64,000 bases of DNA. Origin: Clostridia bacterium (GTDB lineage: Bacteria > Bacillota > Clostridia > Christensenellales > Aristaeellaceae). Position numbers and translations under genes: made by a program. Below are positions 1 through 8,514 of this stretch, piece after piece; position 1 is the first letter of the stretch, and every line of letters starts with the position of its first letter. The stretch lies in NCBI GenBank assembly GCA_017460395.1, contig JAFUBA010000013.1, positions 17,353-81,352 of the forward strand, read 5' to 3'. The notes under the pieces are model-generated. The model made no database searches. It saw nothing but the letters and a program-made list of their open reading frames with translations, and was not told the DNA's origin.

Positions 1-594
1 TCGCCGATCATGATTCTGACCGCACTGGCCGTGCATTTCTACGACGGAGGCCCGGCCATCTACAGCCAGGATCGTCTGACAAGAGACGGAAAGGTCTTCC
101 GGATTCATAAGTTCCGCTCCATGCGGGTGGACGCCGAGAAGGACGGTGTGGCGAGGCTCAGCAGCGGAGAGCACGATGACAGGATCACACCCATCGGGCG
201 CATCGCCAGACGCTTCAGGCTGGATGAACTGCCCCAGCTCTTTGATATTCTTCGTGGGGACATGAGCTTCGTGGGTCCGCGCCCCGAGCGCCCGGAGATT
301 GCAGAAGAATATGCCAGAGTGATGCCGGACTTCCATCTGCGGCTTCAGGTCAAGGCAGGTCTGACAGGTTATGCGCAGGTGTACGGAAAGTACAATACTG
401 ACCCGTATGAGAAGCTGGAGTTTGATCTTCTCTACATCAGTCACATGAGTCTGCTCGGTGATATTCAGATGCTCTTTGCCACGCTCATGACGCTCTTTTC
501 TCCTGACAGCACAGAGGGCGTGGAAGATGGGAAGATCAATGCCATGACCTATGAGAACAACGAAGGTGACCAGCGTGACCTGTATGCAAGATAA
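1..594 (+). CDS. Sugar transferase (undecaprenyl-phosphate phosphosugar transferase), 5' truncated
   Basis: This is the C-terminal part of a bacterial sugar transferase of the WcaJ/exopolysaccharide polyprenyl glycosylphosphotransferase type; the reading frame is open to base 1, so the gene starts outside the window. Family members load the first phosphosugar onto undecaprenyl phosphate at the cytoplasmic membrane for capsule or exopolysaccharide synthesis. Visible family motifs are KFRSM, RLDELPQL, SFVGPRPE and GLTGYAQVYGKYNT followed by the DLLYI segment. The membrane-spanning N-terminus typical of the family is not in view. The 3' end overlaps the next gene. Substrate sugar cannot be told. 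Confidence 0.93.
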   Translation, partial: SPIMILTALAVHFYDGGPAIYSQDRLTRDGKVFRIHKFRSMRVDAEKDGVARLSSGEHDDRITPIGRIARRFRLDELPQLFDILRGDMSFVGPRPERPEIAEEYARVMPDFHLRLQVKAGLTGYAQVYGKYNTDPYEKLEFDLLYISHMSLLGDIQMLFATLMTLFSPDSTEGVEDGKINAMTYENNEGDQRDLYAR

Positions 595-1477
595 CCGTCC
601 GGGCGATCGGCAGAGCCGCGTCATCGCATCCTATGCCATCGCCGTTTCCCCTGCGTCCTGCTATTTCGTTGCCTACGACGACCTGGATCTGAGGCGCATC
701 GCCGAGAGCGGGCAGTGTTTCCGGTTTACTGCGCTTGCACAAGACGAAGGCGCATACCGGATCATTCACCAGGGCGAATGTCTTGTCATCTCTCCTGTCG
801 ACCGGACAGGGCAATATCGCTGCAACTGCTCGGAGGAGACTTTCCAGCGTATCTGGCGTCCCTATTTCGATCTCAATGAAGACTATACGGCCATCCGAAG
901 CCGCATTTCTCCAGAGTCTGATCCCTATCTCTATGCGGCCATGCAGGCTCAGAGCGGCATCCGCATTCTCCGTCAGGAGCCTTTTGAGACGCTCATCAGC
1001 TTCATCATCTCGCAGAACCGAAACATTCCGGCGATCCGCAGCTCCATTGAGCTGCTCTGTGATATGTGCGGCGAGGAGAGGAGTTCAGGCGGTGAGGTCT
1101 TTCGCGCCTTCCCAAAGCCGGAGGCCATTTCAAGGATGACTGAACAGGATCTGCAATCCTGCCGTCTTGGGTACCGCGTGCCCTATGTCCTCGAGGCGGC
1201 GAGAGCTGTAGCGGATGGCCGGCTGGACCTTCAGGCTCTTACATCAGCTGATCCGGACACGGCCCTCCGGGAGCTTACATCGCTCTATGGCGTTGGCACG
1301 AAGGTGGCCAGCTGCGTGGCTCTGTTCGGTCTTCACCAGCTGAATGTCTTCCCTATGGATGTGTGGATCCGAAGGGTCCTGCAGGAGCATTACCCGGACG
1401 GTTTTCCCTTTGACAACTACAGCCCCTACTGCGGTGTCTATCAGCAGTATCTTTTCGCCCATGCAAGAAACGACTGA
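584..1477 (+). CDS. ogg: 8-oxoguanine DNA glycosylase, OGG1 type (HhH-GPD)
   Basis: Bifunctional DNA glycosylase/AP lyase that would remove 8-oxoguanine opposite cytosine. An N-terminal OGG-N-like half (GQCFRF) is followed by the helix-hairpin-helix GPD domain: YGVGTKVASC carries the Schiff-base lysine near residue 240 and FPMDVWIRRVL the catalytic aspartate near 258. OGG1-type enzymes of this size occur in clostridia, where MutM can be absent. Start choice is uncertain. The ATG at 584 overlaps the previous stop by 11 bases; an ATG at 551 would add 11 residues and a larger overlap; neither has well-spaced Shine-Dalgarno. Translational coupling to the sugar transferase gene is possible, although the functions are unrelated. 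Confidence 0.9.
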   Translation: MQDNRPGDRQSRVIASYAIAVSPASCYFVAYDDLDLRRIAESGQCFRFTALAQDEGAYRIIHQGECLVISPVDRTGQYRCNCSEETFQRIWRPYFDLNEDYTAIRSRISPESDPYLYAAMQAQSGIRILRQEPFETLISFIISQNRNIPAIRSSIELLCDMCGEERSSGGEVFRAFPKPEAISRMTEQDLQSCRLGYRVPYVLEAARAVADGRLDLQALTSADPDTALRELTSLYGVGTKVASCVALFGLHQLNVFPMDVWIRRVLQEHYPDGFPFDNYSPYCGVYQQYLFAHARND

Positions 1478-1533
1478 TCCTGCACCCAAAGAGCGCAGCA
1501 TGCACAGAATCTGGCACGCTGCGCTGTTTTCTC

Positions 1534-1561
1534 TTGACAAGCTTTGTCCGAAATGTAAAAT
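1534..1561 (+). promoter_or_regulatory. Promoter of lacI-malQ-glgP operon
   Basis: TTGACA at 1534-1539, a 16-base spacer, and TAAAAT at 1556-1561. It lies 70 bases upstream of the chosen lacI start and directly upstream of an operator-like palindrome. Confidence 0.7.
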
Positions 1562-1562
1562 C

Positions 1563-1586
1563 GGTAACGTTTCCGGTATCGTTACC
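1563..1586. promoter_or_regulatory. Operator-like palindrome at the lacI promoter
   Basis: GGTAACG at 1563-1569 is mirrored exactly by CGTTACC at 1580-1586, with a 10-base spacer. It starts right after the -10 box, across the likely transcription start. LacI-family regulators often repress their own promoters from such sites, so autoregulation by the product of the gene at 1630 is the simplest reading (inference). Confidence 0.55.
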
Positions 1587-1629
1587 AGGCCTACTTTCTT
1601 TTTTGAATCACGCGACAGGGAGGGGATGG

Positions 1630-2655
1630 ATGGAAACCTATACGATCAGAGATATCGCCCGTCTGAGCGGCGTCAGCGTGTCGACCGTGTCAAGGGTGCT
1701 CAATGGCAGGCCGGATGTCGGGGAGGAAACCAGGAAAAAGGTGGAGGACATCATCTCTCAGGTGCACTTTGTCCGCAACGCCAGTGCTATCTCTCTGAAG
1801 GCAAGCCTTCCGGGCGTCGTGCCGGTGATCTTCCGTGGGCGCCAGAACCCCTTCTATCACCGTCTCTCGGAATGCCTCATGTCGGATCCCCTCTCGTCCG
1901 CTCTTCCTCTCGTCACAGACGTCATTGACGAGGAAGCGGATGAATTCAAAAGGGCCTGGGATATATCGAGAGAAAAGCATGCACTGGCCATATGTCTTGC
2001 AGGCTCCGGCGCCGATGACACAGATCAGATCCTGCCGGGCCTCTCCTGCCCTGTGCTGTTTCTCACCACCAGCACAGACGGGACATCCCTCCAGCATCTT
2101 CCCTCCGTGTCCATGGATGATGAGGGTGATACCTGCAGGGCCATGCATGCTCTGCTTGACATGGGCCACAGAAACATTGCCATCTTTGGAAAGAGCGATC
2201 ATCCGATGGATACCATGGCACGTCGAATGAACGGGATCAGGACAGCCTATCTTGAAAGGAGTCTGGATCCGTCGCGCATCTTCCATGTTCCATGCCGGTT
2301 TTCTCCAAAAGATGCCTTCCATGCCGCAAGACAGTTTTTTGCACAGCACCCGGATGTCTCCCTGGCCTTCTGTCTCTCCGACACCATGGTGCTCGGCGTG
2401 CGCCGTGCGCTCCATGATCTGGGCATTTCCGTACCCCATCAGGTCAGCCTCATAGGGATGGATGGTCTTGAAATGGATGACTACATGATTCCAAGCCTCA
2501 CCACCATCGAGCAGCCGCTTGTGCAGCTCAGCAGCCATGCCCTGACACTGCTCAGACGCATGGTGGCAGGTGAAACATGCGAAGGCGAGCACATCCTGGT
2601 GCCAGGATGTATGCGTTGGCGTGAATCCGTCAGCAAGCCCTTTTGTTCCACGTAA
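1630..2655 (+). CDS. LacI-family transcriptional regulator (MalR-like)
   Basis: 341-residue LacI/GalR repressor. The N-terminal helix-turn-helix (TIRDIARLSGVSVSTVSRVLNG, about residues 4-25) is canonical and is followed by the periplasmic-binding-protein-like effector domain, including the DMGHRNIAIFG and VPHQVSLIGMDG segments. The start at 1630 is set by AGGGAGGGG at 1616-1625 and because the HTH begins immediately after it; an upstream in-frame TTG at 1534 is the -35 box, not a start. With malQ and glgP downstream it most likely responds to maltose or maltodextrin, but the ligand is inferred from context only. Confidence 0.92.
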   Translation: METYTIRDIARLSGVSVSTVSRVLNGRPDVGEETRKKVEDIISQVHFVRNASAISLKASLPGVVPVIFRGRQNPFYHRLSECLMSDPLSSALPLVTDVIDEEADEFKRAWDISREKHALAICLAGSGADDTDQILPGLSCPVLFLTTSTDGTSLQHLPSVSMDDEGDTCRAMHALLDMGHRNIAIFGKSDHPMDTMARRMNGIRTAYLERSLDPSRIFHVPCRFSPKDAFHAARQFFAQHPDVSLAFCLSDTMVLGVRRALHDLGISVPHQVSLIGMDGLEMDDYMIPSLTTIEQPLVQLSSHALTLLRRMVAGETCEGEHILVPGCMRWRESVSKPFCST

Positions 2656-2660
2656 CATCT

Positions 2661-2676
2661 GCTGACACAGGTCAGC
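2661..2676. other. Intercistronic hairpin between lacI and malQ
   Basis: GCTGAC at 2661-2666 and GTCAGC at 2671-2676 form a perfect 6-bp stem with a 4-base loop. No T-run follows, so it is not an intrinsic terminator; it may affect mRNA processing or the regulator-to-enzyme expression ratio. Confidence 0.45.
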
Positions 2677-2701
2677 GAAAAATCATATGAAAGAGGATCA
2701 T

Positions 2702-4207
2702 ATGAAAGACACTCAGATCAAAACATCTCCAGACAGAAAGAGCGGTATTCTTCTGCATATTTCTTCCCTGCCGGGATCGGAGGGTGTCGGCACCCTGGGC
2801 GAGGAAGCCTTCGCATTTGCAGACTTCCTGCATGCTTCCGGCTTTTCTATCTGGCAGGTTCTGCCCATGGGTCCCACAGGATACGGCGAATCGCCCTATC
2901 AGTCGACCAGCATTTTTGCAGGCAACCCCACACTGATCTCCCTTCGCACGCTCCGCCGGGACGGACTCCTGGACTTTTCAGATGATGAGCTTCCCCATGT
3001 GTCAGATCCAGGCAAAGTCGATTTCGATTCTGTCCGATCCGCCAGGGAACCGCTCCTCAGAAGATGCTATCAGACTTCCTATGAAGCATGCCACAAGGAT
3101 GTGGAAAAGTTTGAAGCTTCACATCCCTGGGTTCAGGATTATGCCCTTTTCACCTCCGTCAAAGCACACTTCGGGGGCATCATGTGGACACAGTGGCCGG
3201 ATCAGGAGATTCGAAACAGGAAGCCCTCCGCCGTTGCCGCATGGTCTGAGAAGATGAAGGATGAGATCCGCTACCATATCTTCATTCAGTATCTGTTTGA
3301 CCGTCAGTGGACTCAGCTCCATGATTACTGCCGGAAACTGTCCATCAGGCTCTTTGGCGACATGCCGATCTATGTGGCAGAGGACAGCGCTGACACCTGG
3401 ACCAGCCCGAAGGTGTTCCAGCTGGACAGAAACCGGCTGCCCAAGCGCGTGGCCGGCGTGCCCCCGGACTATTTTTCTGAGGACGGCCAGCTTTGGGGGA
3501 ACCCGCTGTACCGCTGGTGGTACCTGCGCCTGACCGGATTTTCCTGGTGGAAGGCGCGCATGCGCCACATGGCACAGATGTACGATATCGTGCGCATCGA
3601 TCACTTTATCGGCTTTGCCAATTACTATTCCATCCCCTATGGCGCAAAAAACGCCCGCATCGGCAAGTGGGTGCTGGCGCCCGGAAAGCAGCTGTTCCGT
3701 GCACTCCAACGTGAGATTCCCGGTCTTCACATCGTGGCGGAGGATCTTGGCTCTGTCAACGCTCGCGTCCGCGCCCTGATTGACGAGACCGGTTTTCCCG
3801 GCATGAAGGTGCTCGTGTTCGGCTTTGGCAGCGGGGAGGAAAATCCCCACTTTATCGGCAACTGGACAAAGCATACCGTGGTGTATACCGGCACACACGA
3901 TAACGACACCGTGCTGGGTTATCTGAAGCGGGCAGACAAAAAGGAAGTTGACCATGCCCGTCAGGTGCTGCATTTTGAAAAGCTGGAGGATGGCCCTGCA
4001 GCCTTCGTCAGAGCCACCCTTGCATCGCCCTCAGACACAGCCATGATCGCCATGCAGGATCTTCTGGGGCTGGATAACTCGGCACGCATGAACATGCCCT
4101 CCACGGTGGGCGGCAACTGGCTTTGGCGCCTGAAGGTCATTCCGGACCCAGATGCACAGACAATGTACAGAAAGCTCAATGAGGAAACAGGGAGGATACA
4201 CACATGA
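2702..4207 (+). CDS. malQ: 4-alpha-glucanotransferase (amylomaltase)
   Basis: 501-residue GH77 disproportionating enzyme that moves alpha-1,4-glucan segments between maltodextrins and releases glucose. Family motifs are present in order: SPYQSTSIFAGNP, GDMPIYVAEDSADTW, VPPDYFSEDGQLWGNPLY, RIDHF with the nucleophile Asp near residue 300, AEDLG with the acid/base Glu near 347, and GTHDND near 400. The ATG at 2702 is preferred over 2687 because AAGAGGA at 2691-2697 lies five bases before it. The stop overlaps the glgP start as ATGA, indicating tight coupling. MalQ supplies longer chains for the phosphorylase. Confidence 0.96.
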   Translation: MKDTQIKTSPDRKSGILLHISSLPGSEGVGTLGEEAFAFADFLHASGFSIWQVLPMGPTGYGESPYQSTSIFAGNPTLISLRTLRRDGLLDFSDDELPHVSDPGKVDFDSVRSAREPLLRRCYQTSYEACHKDVEKFEASHPWVQDYALFTSVKAHFGGIMWTQWPDQEIRNRKPSAVAAWSEKMKDEIRYHIFIQYLFDRQWTQLHDYCRKLSIRLFGDMPIYVAEDSADTWTSPKVFQLDRNRLPKRVAGVPPDYFSEDGQLWGNPLYRWWYLRLTGFSWWKARMRHMAQMYDIVRIDHFIGFANYYSIPYGAKNARIGKWVLAPGKQLFRALQREIPGLHIVAEDLGSVNARVRALIDETGFPGMKVLVFGFGSGEENPHFIGNWTKHTVVYTGTHDNDTVLGYLKRADKKEVDHARQVLHFEKLEDGPAAFVRATLASPSDTAMIAMQDLLGLDNSARMNMPSTVGGNWLWRLKVIPDPDAQTMYRKLNEETGRIHT

Positions 4208-6576
4208 GCGATACCCAGAAACAACTGGCAGAGCAGCTGCTTGCAAGGGCTGAGTCCATCTCCTTGGCCCGCTATCACCACACGCTGAGGGAAGCAGACG
4301 GAGTCCAGCTCCACGAAGCCATCTCTCTGTCTGCCATGGAGCAGATTGCCCCGGCGTGGATCGACACGGAAAAGCGCAGGGAAAACCACAAGAAGGCCTC
4401 CTACATCTCCATGGAGTACCTCATTGGACGCCTTGTCTATAACAATCTCTACTGCATGGGGCTTCTCCCCGAGGTGAAAGAACTGCTGGCCTCGCGCGGC
4501 ATAGATCTTGCCCAAATGGAAGACGTCGAGGATGACGCCTTTGGCAACGGCGGACTTGGCCGGCTTGCCGCCTGTTTTCTTGACAGTGCTGCAGCTCACG
4601 ATATCCCGCTGACCGGCTACGGCCTTCGCTATCGCTACGGGCTTTTCCGCCAGACCTTTGAAGGCGGCTGCCAGGTAGCCGGGCCCGACGACTGGAGCCG
4701 TTTCGGTGATCCATGGAGCATCCGCAGGGATGACCTGTCCGTCGTCGTCCCCCTCAAGTACGGCGATGTCCGGGCTGTTCCCTACGATTACCCCATCATC
4801 GGATACCAGATGAAGAGCATCGGCACCCTTCGCCTTTGGCAGTGTGAGAGTCTTCACCCCGTCGACTTCGGCATCTTTGCCGAGGGGCACTATTCCAAAG
4901 CCTCCGCAGATGCCGTTCGTGCGGAAGATATCACCCGTTTTCTGTATCCTGCAGACGGCTTCCGTCCCGGGAAGATGCTCCGCGTCACCCAGGAGTATGT
5001 ACTCTCCAGCGCCAGCATTCAGGATATGCTGCGTACCTACCGCACAAAGCATGGTTCTGACTATTCCCTCTTCCCGAAGGAATATGCTGTTCAGCTCAAT
5101 GACACACATCCGGTCCTGGCCATTCCTGAACTGATCCGCCTGCTCACCTCCGACGGTGTCTCCTTCGATGACGCCCTCGCCCTCGCTCAGAAGACCTTCG
5201 CCTATACCAATCACACCGTCATGCAGGAAGCACTGGAAACATGGGACACAGCCATTCTCCGTTCCCTGAATCCGGCCATTGAGAAGATCATCGCCTCCAT
5301 TGAAGCGACCTTCTCAAAAGAGCGCATTGAGAGGGGCTATGCAAAGTCCAAAGAACTGTCCATCATGGACCGGTCGCACGTACAGATGGCCCATCTCGCC
5401 GTGTTCGGTTCTCATGCCGTCAACGGCGTGGCCGAGATCCATTCAAGGATCCTGACCGACTCGCTGTTCAGCAAGTGGGCTGTTCTGTATCCGGAGCGCT
5501 TCCAGAACAAGACCAATGGCATCACGCAGCGCAGATGGCTGGGACTTTGCAATCCGGAATACAGCAGCATCATCTCCAGCCGTATCGGTGACGGGTTCAT
5601 GCTGGATCTGACGGATCTGAAAAAACTCTCTTCACAGATTGACGACGATCTCATCCGGGATTTCCGGGACATGAAGCTTCAGAAAAAGACGGAACTGGCG
5701 CGGGTATGCGAGAAGCTCACCGGCATCCGTCCTGATCCCACCATGGTATTTGACGTTCAGGTCAAGCGTCTGCACGAGTACAAGCGCCAGTTCATGAACG
5801 CACTCTCCATTCTTGCGATCTACCACGGTATCCTCTCCGGGAAAATCCGCAAATTCCCGCCGACGGCCTTTATCTTCGGTGCCAAGGCCTTCCCCGGCTA
5901 CTTCAGAGCGGAGGCTGTCATCTACCTCGTGCACCAGATCCAGAAGCTGGTGGAGTCAAACAAAAAGACCAGTTCGCTCATGAAGGTCATCTTCCTGCCA
6001 AACTACAGCTGTTCCCTCGCAGAAGTCATCATGCCTGCAGCCGACATCTCCGAGCAGATCAGCCCTGCGGGGACCGAGGCCAGCGGGACCGGAAACATGA
6101 AGTTCATGCTCAATGGCACCGTAACGCTTGGCACCTTTGACGGCGCAAATGTCGAGATCGTGGAAGAGGCCGGGCGTCAGAACAACTACATCTTTGGTGC
6201 TACCGTCGAGGAGCTGCGGGCACTTCGCAGCTCGTACGATCCCAAGGCGATCGCCCAGGAGAACCCCGTCATACACCAGGTCCTGGAGGACCTCGTGGAC
6301 GGCACCCTCGAGGATAAAAACGGCATGCTGCGTAATCTCTATGACTCTCTGCTTGGCACAGGGGGCGGAAACAACGATCAGTATTTCGTGCTTCAGGATT
6401 TCCCGTCCTATCTTGAGACAAAACTCCGTGCGATCCGTGACTGCCATAACCATCCGGACGAGTTTGCACGCAAGTGTCTGCTCAATACGGCTGGTGCCGG
6501 AAAGTTTTCCTCCGACCGCACCATCGATGAATACGCCCGTGATATCTGGCAGATCGGGCCCTATGAGGAAGCATAA
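4204..6576 (+). CDS. glgP: Glycogen/maltodextrin phosphorylase
   Basis: 790-residue GT35 phosphorylase, full length for the family. It cleaves terminal alpha-1,4 links with phosphate to give glucose-1-phosphate. Recognisable segments include the N-terminal SMEYLIGR and GNGGLGRLAACFLDS, QLNDTHP, TNGITQRRW and KRLHEYKRQ. The PLP-binding motif SGTGNMKFMLNG carries the Schiff-base lysine at about residue 633, followed by GTFDGANVE. It overlaps malQ by four bases and is the last gene of the lacI-malQ-glgP operon, ending at a strong hairpin. Together the three genes form a cytoplasmic glycogen or maltodextrin breakdown unit. Confidence 0.97.
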   Translation: MSDTQKQLAEQLLARAESISLARYHHTLREADGVQLHEAISLSAMEQIAPAWIDTEKRRENHKKASYISMEYLIGRLVYNNLYCMGLLPEVKELLASRGIDLAQMEDVEDDAFGNGGLGRLAACFLDSAAAHDIPLTGYGLRYRYGLFRQTFEGGCQVAGPDDWSRFGDPWSIRRDDLSVVVPLKYGDVRAVPYDYPIIGYQMKSIGTLRLWQCESLHPVDFGIFAEGHYSKASADAVRAEDITRFLYPADGFRPGKMLRVTQEYVLSSASIQDMLRTYRTKHGSDYSLFPKEYAVQLNDTHPVLAIPELIRLLTSDGVSFDDALALAQKTFAYTNHTVMQEALETWDTAILRSLNPAIEKIIASIEATFSKERIERGYAKSKELSIMDRSHVQMAHLAVFGSHAVNGVAEIHSRILTDSLFSKWAVLYPERFQNKTNGITQRRWLGLCNPEYSSIISSRIGDGFMLDLTDLKKLSSQIDDDLIRDFRDMKLQKKTELARVCEKLTGIRPDPTMVFDVQVKRLHEYKRQFMNALSILAIYHGILSGKIRKFPPTAFIFGAKAFPGYFRAEAVIYLVHQIQKLVESNKKTSSLMKVIFLPNYSCSLAEVIMPAADISEQISPAGTEASGTGNMKFMLNGTVTLGTFDGANVEIVEEAGRQNNYIFGATVEELRALRSSYDPKAIAQENPVIHQVLEDLVDGTLEDKNGMLRNLYDSLLGTGGGNNDQYFVLQDFPSYLETKLRAIRDCHNHPDEFARKCLLNTAGAGKFSSDRTIDEYARDIWQIGPYEEA

Positions 6577-6578
6577 GG

Positions 6579-6609
6579 AAATGGCCTTCGAGCATCTCGA
6601 AGGCCATTT
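6579..6609. terminator. Bidirectional terminator between glgP and mutT
   Basis: A perfect 14-bp stem (6579-6592 with 6596-6609) with a 3-base loop and A/T-rich flanks on both sides. It lies between two convergent genes, three bases from both stop codons, and can serve both strands. Confidence 0.85.
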
Positions 6610-6611
6610 CT

Positions 6612-7037
6612 TTATGCTTTTTCCGATGTTTCCCGGACTTTTTCCATCACCGCCACATCTGCCGGCGCCCAGGCAAGCTCCTGGATCCTGTCCCGCTCCA
6701 TCCACCTGTGGGATACATGCTCCCGGTAGCAAAAGGTCGCATTCCCATCCTCGGGGTACTGGACCCAGAAGCAGTCCATATGGATGGTGAACGCCTCATA
6801 GCTGTGCGTCACAGTCATGAAGCGGTCCTGCTCTGTCACCCTGACATTCAGGTTCAGCTCCTCCCTGAGCTCCCGTCTGAGCGCCTCAGGCGCTGTCTCA
6901 CCATCCTCAATCTTTCCGCCAGGGAATTCAAAGCGAAAGCTGGTCTCCTCCGCCTTCCCCTTTCCCCGCTGCATGCAGAGCACGGTATTTCCTCTGCAGA
7001 TTACGCCAGCAACCACCCGGATTTCACCAGTTGCCAT
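6612..7037 (-). CDS. Nudix hydrolase, MutT/(deoxy)nucleoside triphosphate pyrophosphohydrolase type
   Basis: 141-residue Nudix protein. The Nudix box is complete (GGKIEDGETAPEALRRELRE then ELN), giving the metal-binding REL-REEL helix. Overall length and the opening VVAGVICRGNTVLCMQR resemble MutT-type enzymes that hydrolyse oxidised dGTP or other nucleoside triphosphates. Substrate cannot be fixed from sequence; a role beside the OGG1-type glycosylase in oxidative DNA damage avoidance is plausible. The start at 7037 is chosen because AGAGGG is seven bases upstream of it; the ATG at 7043 is only one or two bases from that site. Confidence 0.9.
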   Translation of the reverse strand: MATGEIRVVAGVICRGNTVLCMQRGKGKAEETSFRFEFPGGKIEDGETAPEALRRELREELNLNVRVTEQDRFMTVTHSYEAFTIHMDCFWVQYPEDGNATFCYREHVSHRWMERDRIQELAWAPADVAVMEKVRETSEKA

Positions 7038-7081
7038 ATGCATTCCCTCTTTCCAAGTATTCGTGTCTGACCCCTTCGAGA

Positions 7082-7109
7082 TTGATTTTCTTTTTCATCC
7101 TGCTATGAT
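7082..7109 (+). promoter_or_regulatory. Promoter of pepT
   Basis: TTGATT at 7082-7087, a 16-base spacer, and an extended -10 TGC-TATGAT with the hexamer at 7104-7109. It ends 43 bases before the pepT start. Confidence 0.65.
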
Positions 7110-7152
7110 ACAGGTCATGATCCAACCTACAAAGTGAAAGGATGATCCTGCG

Positions 7153-8400
7153 ATGTCCGAGTTCTACCAGTCGGTCCGAGACCGCCTGATTCGCTATGCA
7201 CGCGTCAACACACAGTCCGGCAGAAATACCGGGCGCACGCCCACCACCGAGCGGCAGTTCGATCTGGCGCGCATGCTCCTGAAGGAACTTCAGGAGATTG
7301 GCGTGGATGCCTCCCTTGATGAAGGCGCCTGTATCGTCTATGCCACATTGCCGTCCAATCTTGAGCATGGCCGTGATATCCCATTTGCTCTGATTGCCCA
7401 TATGGATACAAGTCCGGATGCACCCTCTGACCATGTATGCCCCCATGTAGTCGAGCACTATGACGGCGCAGACATCCTTCTGAACGAAGAGAAGAACATT
7501 GTCATGTCGCCAAAGGAGTTTCCGAACCTTCTCTTGTATGTCGGTCAGGACCTGGTGGTCACAGACGGAACCACGCTCCTTGGCGGAGACGACAAGGCAA
7601 GCATCGCGGCCATCATGACATTTGCAGAGCATCTCATCCACCATCCGGAAATCCGCCATGGGACAATCGCCCTCGCCTTCACCCCGGATGAGGAGGTCGG
7701 CGGGCTCGCCAAAGATCTGGATCTTGATCGCCTGGGTGCCAGGGTCGCATACACGCTGGATGGCGATCACCTCGGATACTACGAGTTTGAGACCTTCAAT
7801 GCAAGTGAGGCCACGCTGACCGTCACAGGCAGAAGCGTGCATCCCGGCACGTCCAAAAACACCATGGTCAACGCCGTGGATATTGCCTGTCAGTTTGCGA
7901 GCATGCTGCCGCCGGTAGAAAAGCCGCAGCACACATCCGGCAGGGAGGGCTTCTTCCATGTAGTCTCCGTGCATGGGAACTGCGAGAAGGCAGAAGTCTA
8001 TCTCATCATCCGTGATCATGACATGGAGAAGTTTGAGGAGAGAGAAAAGCTGATCCAAAGCATCGCAGACGAGCTTGCCCTGCGCTATGGGAAGGACCGC
8101 ATCTCCCTGACGATCCACCGGCAGTATCTGAGTATGAAGCCTGTCGTGGACAATGTGCCCTACCTTGTGGACAACCTGAAGGAAGCGATCCGTAGCGCTG
8201 GCGTCACACCCATTGCGGATGCATTCCGCGGCGGCACAGATGGCTCCGCCCTCTCACACAGGGGACTGCCCTGCCCCAACCTTTCTGCAGGATATGAGAA
8301 TGCGCACGGAAGATTCGAGTATGTACCCATCCAGTCCATGGAAAAAAATGTCGAGATTCTGTTGCACCTGTGCAGACTGTTTACAGAAGTCCCTGAGTAA
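7153..8400 (+). CDS. pepT: Peptidase T (tripeptide aminopeptidase)
   Basis: 415-residue M20B zinc aminopeptidase that releases the N-terminal residue from tripeptides in the cytoplasm. Metal-site motifs are visible: LIAHMDTSPD, TTLLGGDDKA, the catalytic-glutamate segment FTPDEEVGG, YTLDGD, and a late metal histidine in SAGYENAHGRFE. The dimerisation segment TGRSVHPGTSKN is also present. Length is normal. A GAAAGGATG Shine-Dalgarno region precedes the ATG and the gene has its own promoter. It is transcribed alone and complements the oligopeptide importer at 15.6-21.5 kb. Confidence 0.96.
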   Translation: MSEFYQSVRDRLIRYARVNTQSGRNTGRTPTTERQFDLARMLLKELQEIGVDASLDEGACIVYATLPSNLEHGRDIPFALIAHMDTSPDAPSDHVCPHVVEHYDGADILLNEEKNIVMSPKEFPNLLLYVGQDLVVTDGTTLLGGDDKASIAAIMTFAEHLIHHPEIRHGTIALAFTPDEEVGGLAKDLDLDRLGARVAYTLDGDHLGYYEFETFNASEATLTVTGRSVHPGTSKNTMVNAVDIACQFASMLPPVEKPQHTSGREGFFHVVSVHGNCEKAEVYLIIRDHDMEKFEEREKLIQSIADELALRYGKDRISLTIHRQYLSMKPVVDNVPYLVDNLKEAIRSAGVTPIADAFRGGTDGSALSHRGLPCPNLSAGYENAHGRFEYVPIQSMEKNVEILLHLCRLFTEVPE

Positions 8401-8464
8401 GCACGGGACCTGCTGAGGCGCTGCCACAGCCTTCCTCTGCCAGGCAGGAACAGCAAGGCGCAAA

Positions 8465-8501
8465 AAAAGTGATGCATAGATCAAGTCTGTGCATCACTTT
8501 T
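8465..8501. terminator. Bidirectional terminator after pepT
   Basis: AAAAGTGATGCA at 8465-8476 pairs perfectly with TGCATCACTTTT at 8490-8501, extended by AGA/TCT. A-runs and T-runs flank both sides, so it can end pepT on + and the acidic protein gene on -. Confidence 0.8.
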
Positions 8502-8514
8502 GTCATATCTCAGC

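Noticed and set aside
1534..1629. N-terminal extension of LacI from a TTG
   Set aside because: The TTG is the -35 hexamer and the extension covers the promoter and operator. A good ribosome site precedes the ATG at 1630.
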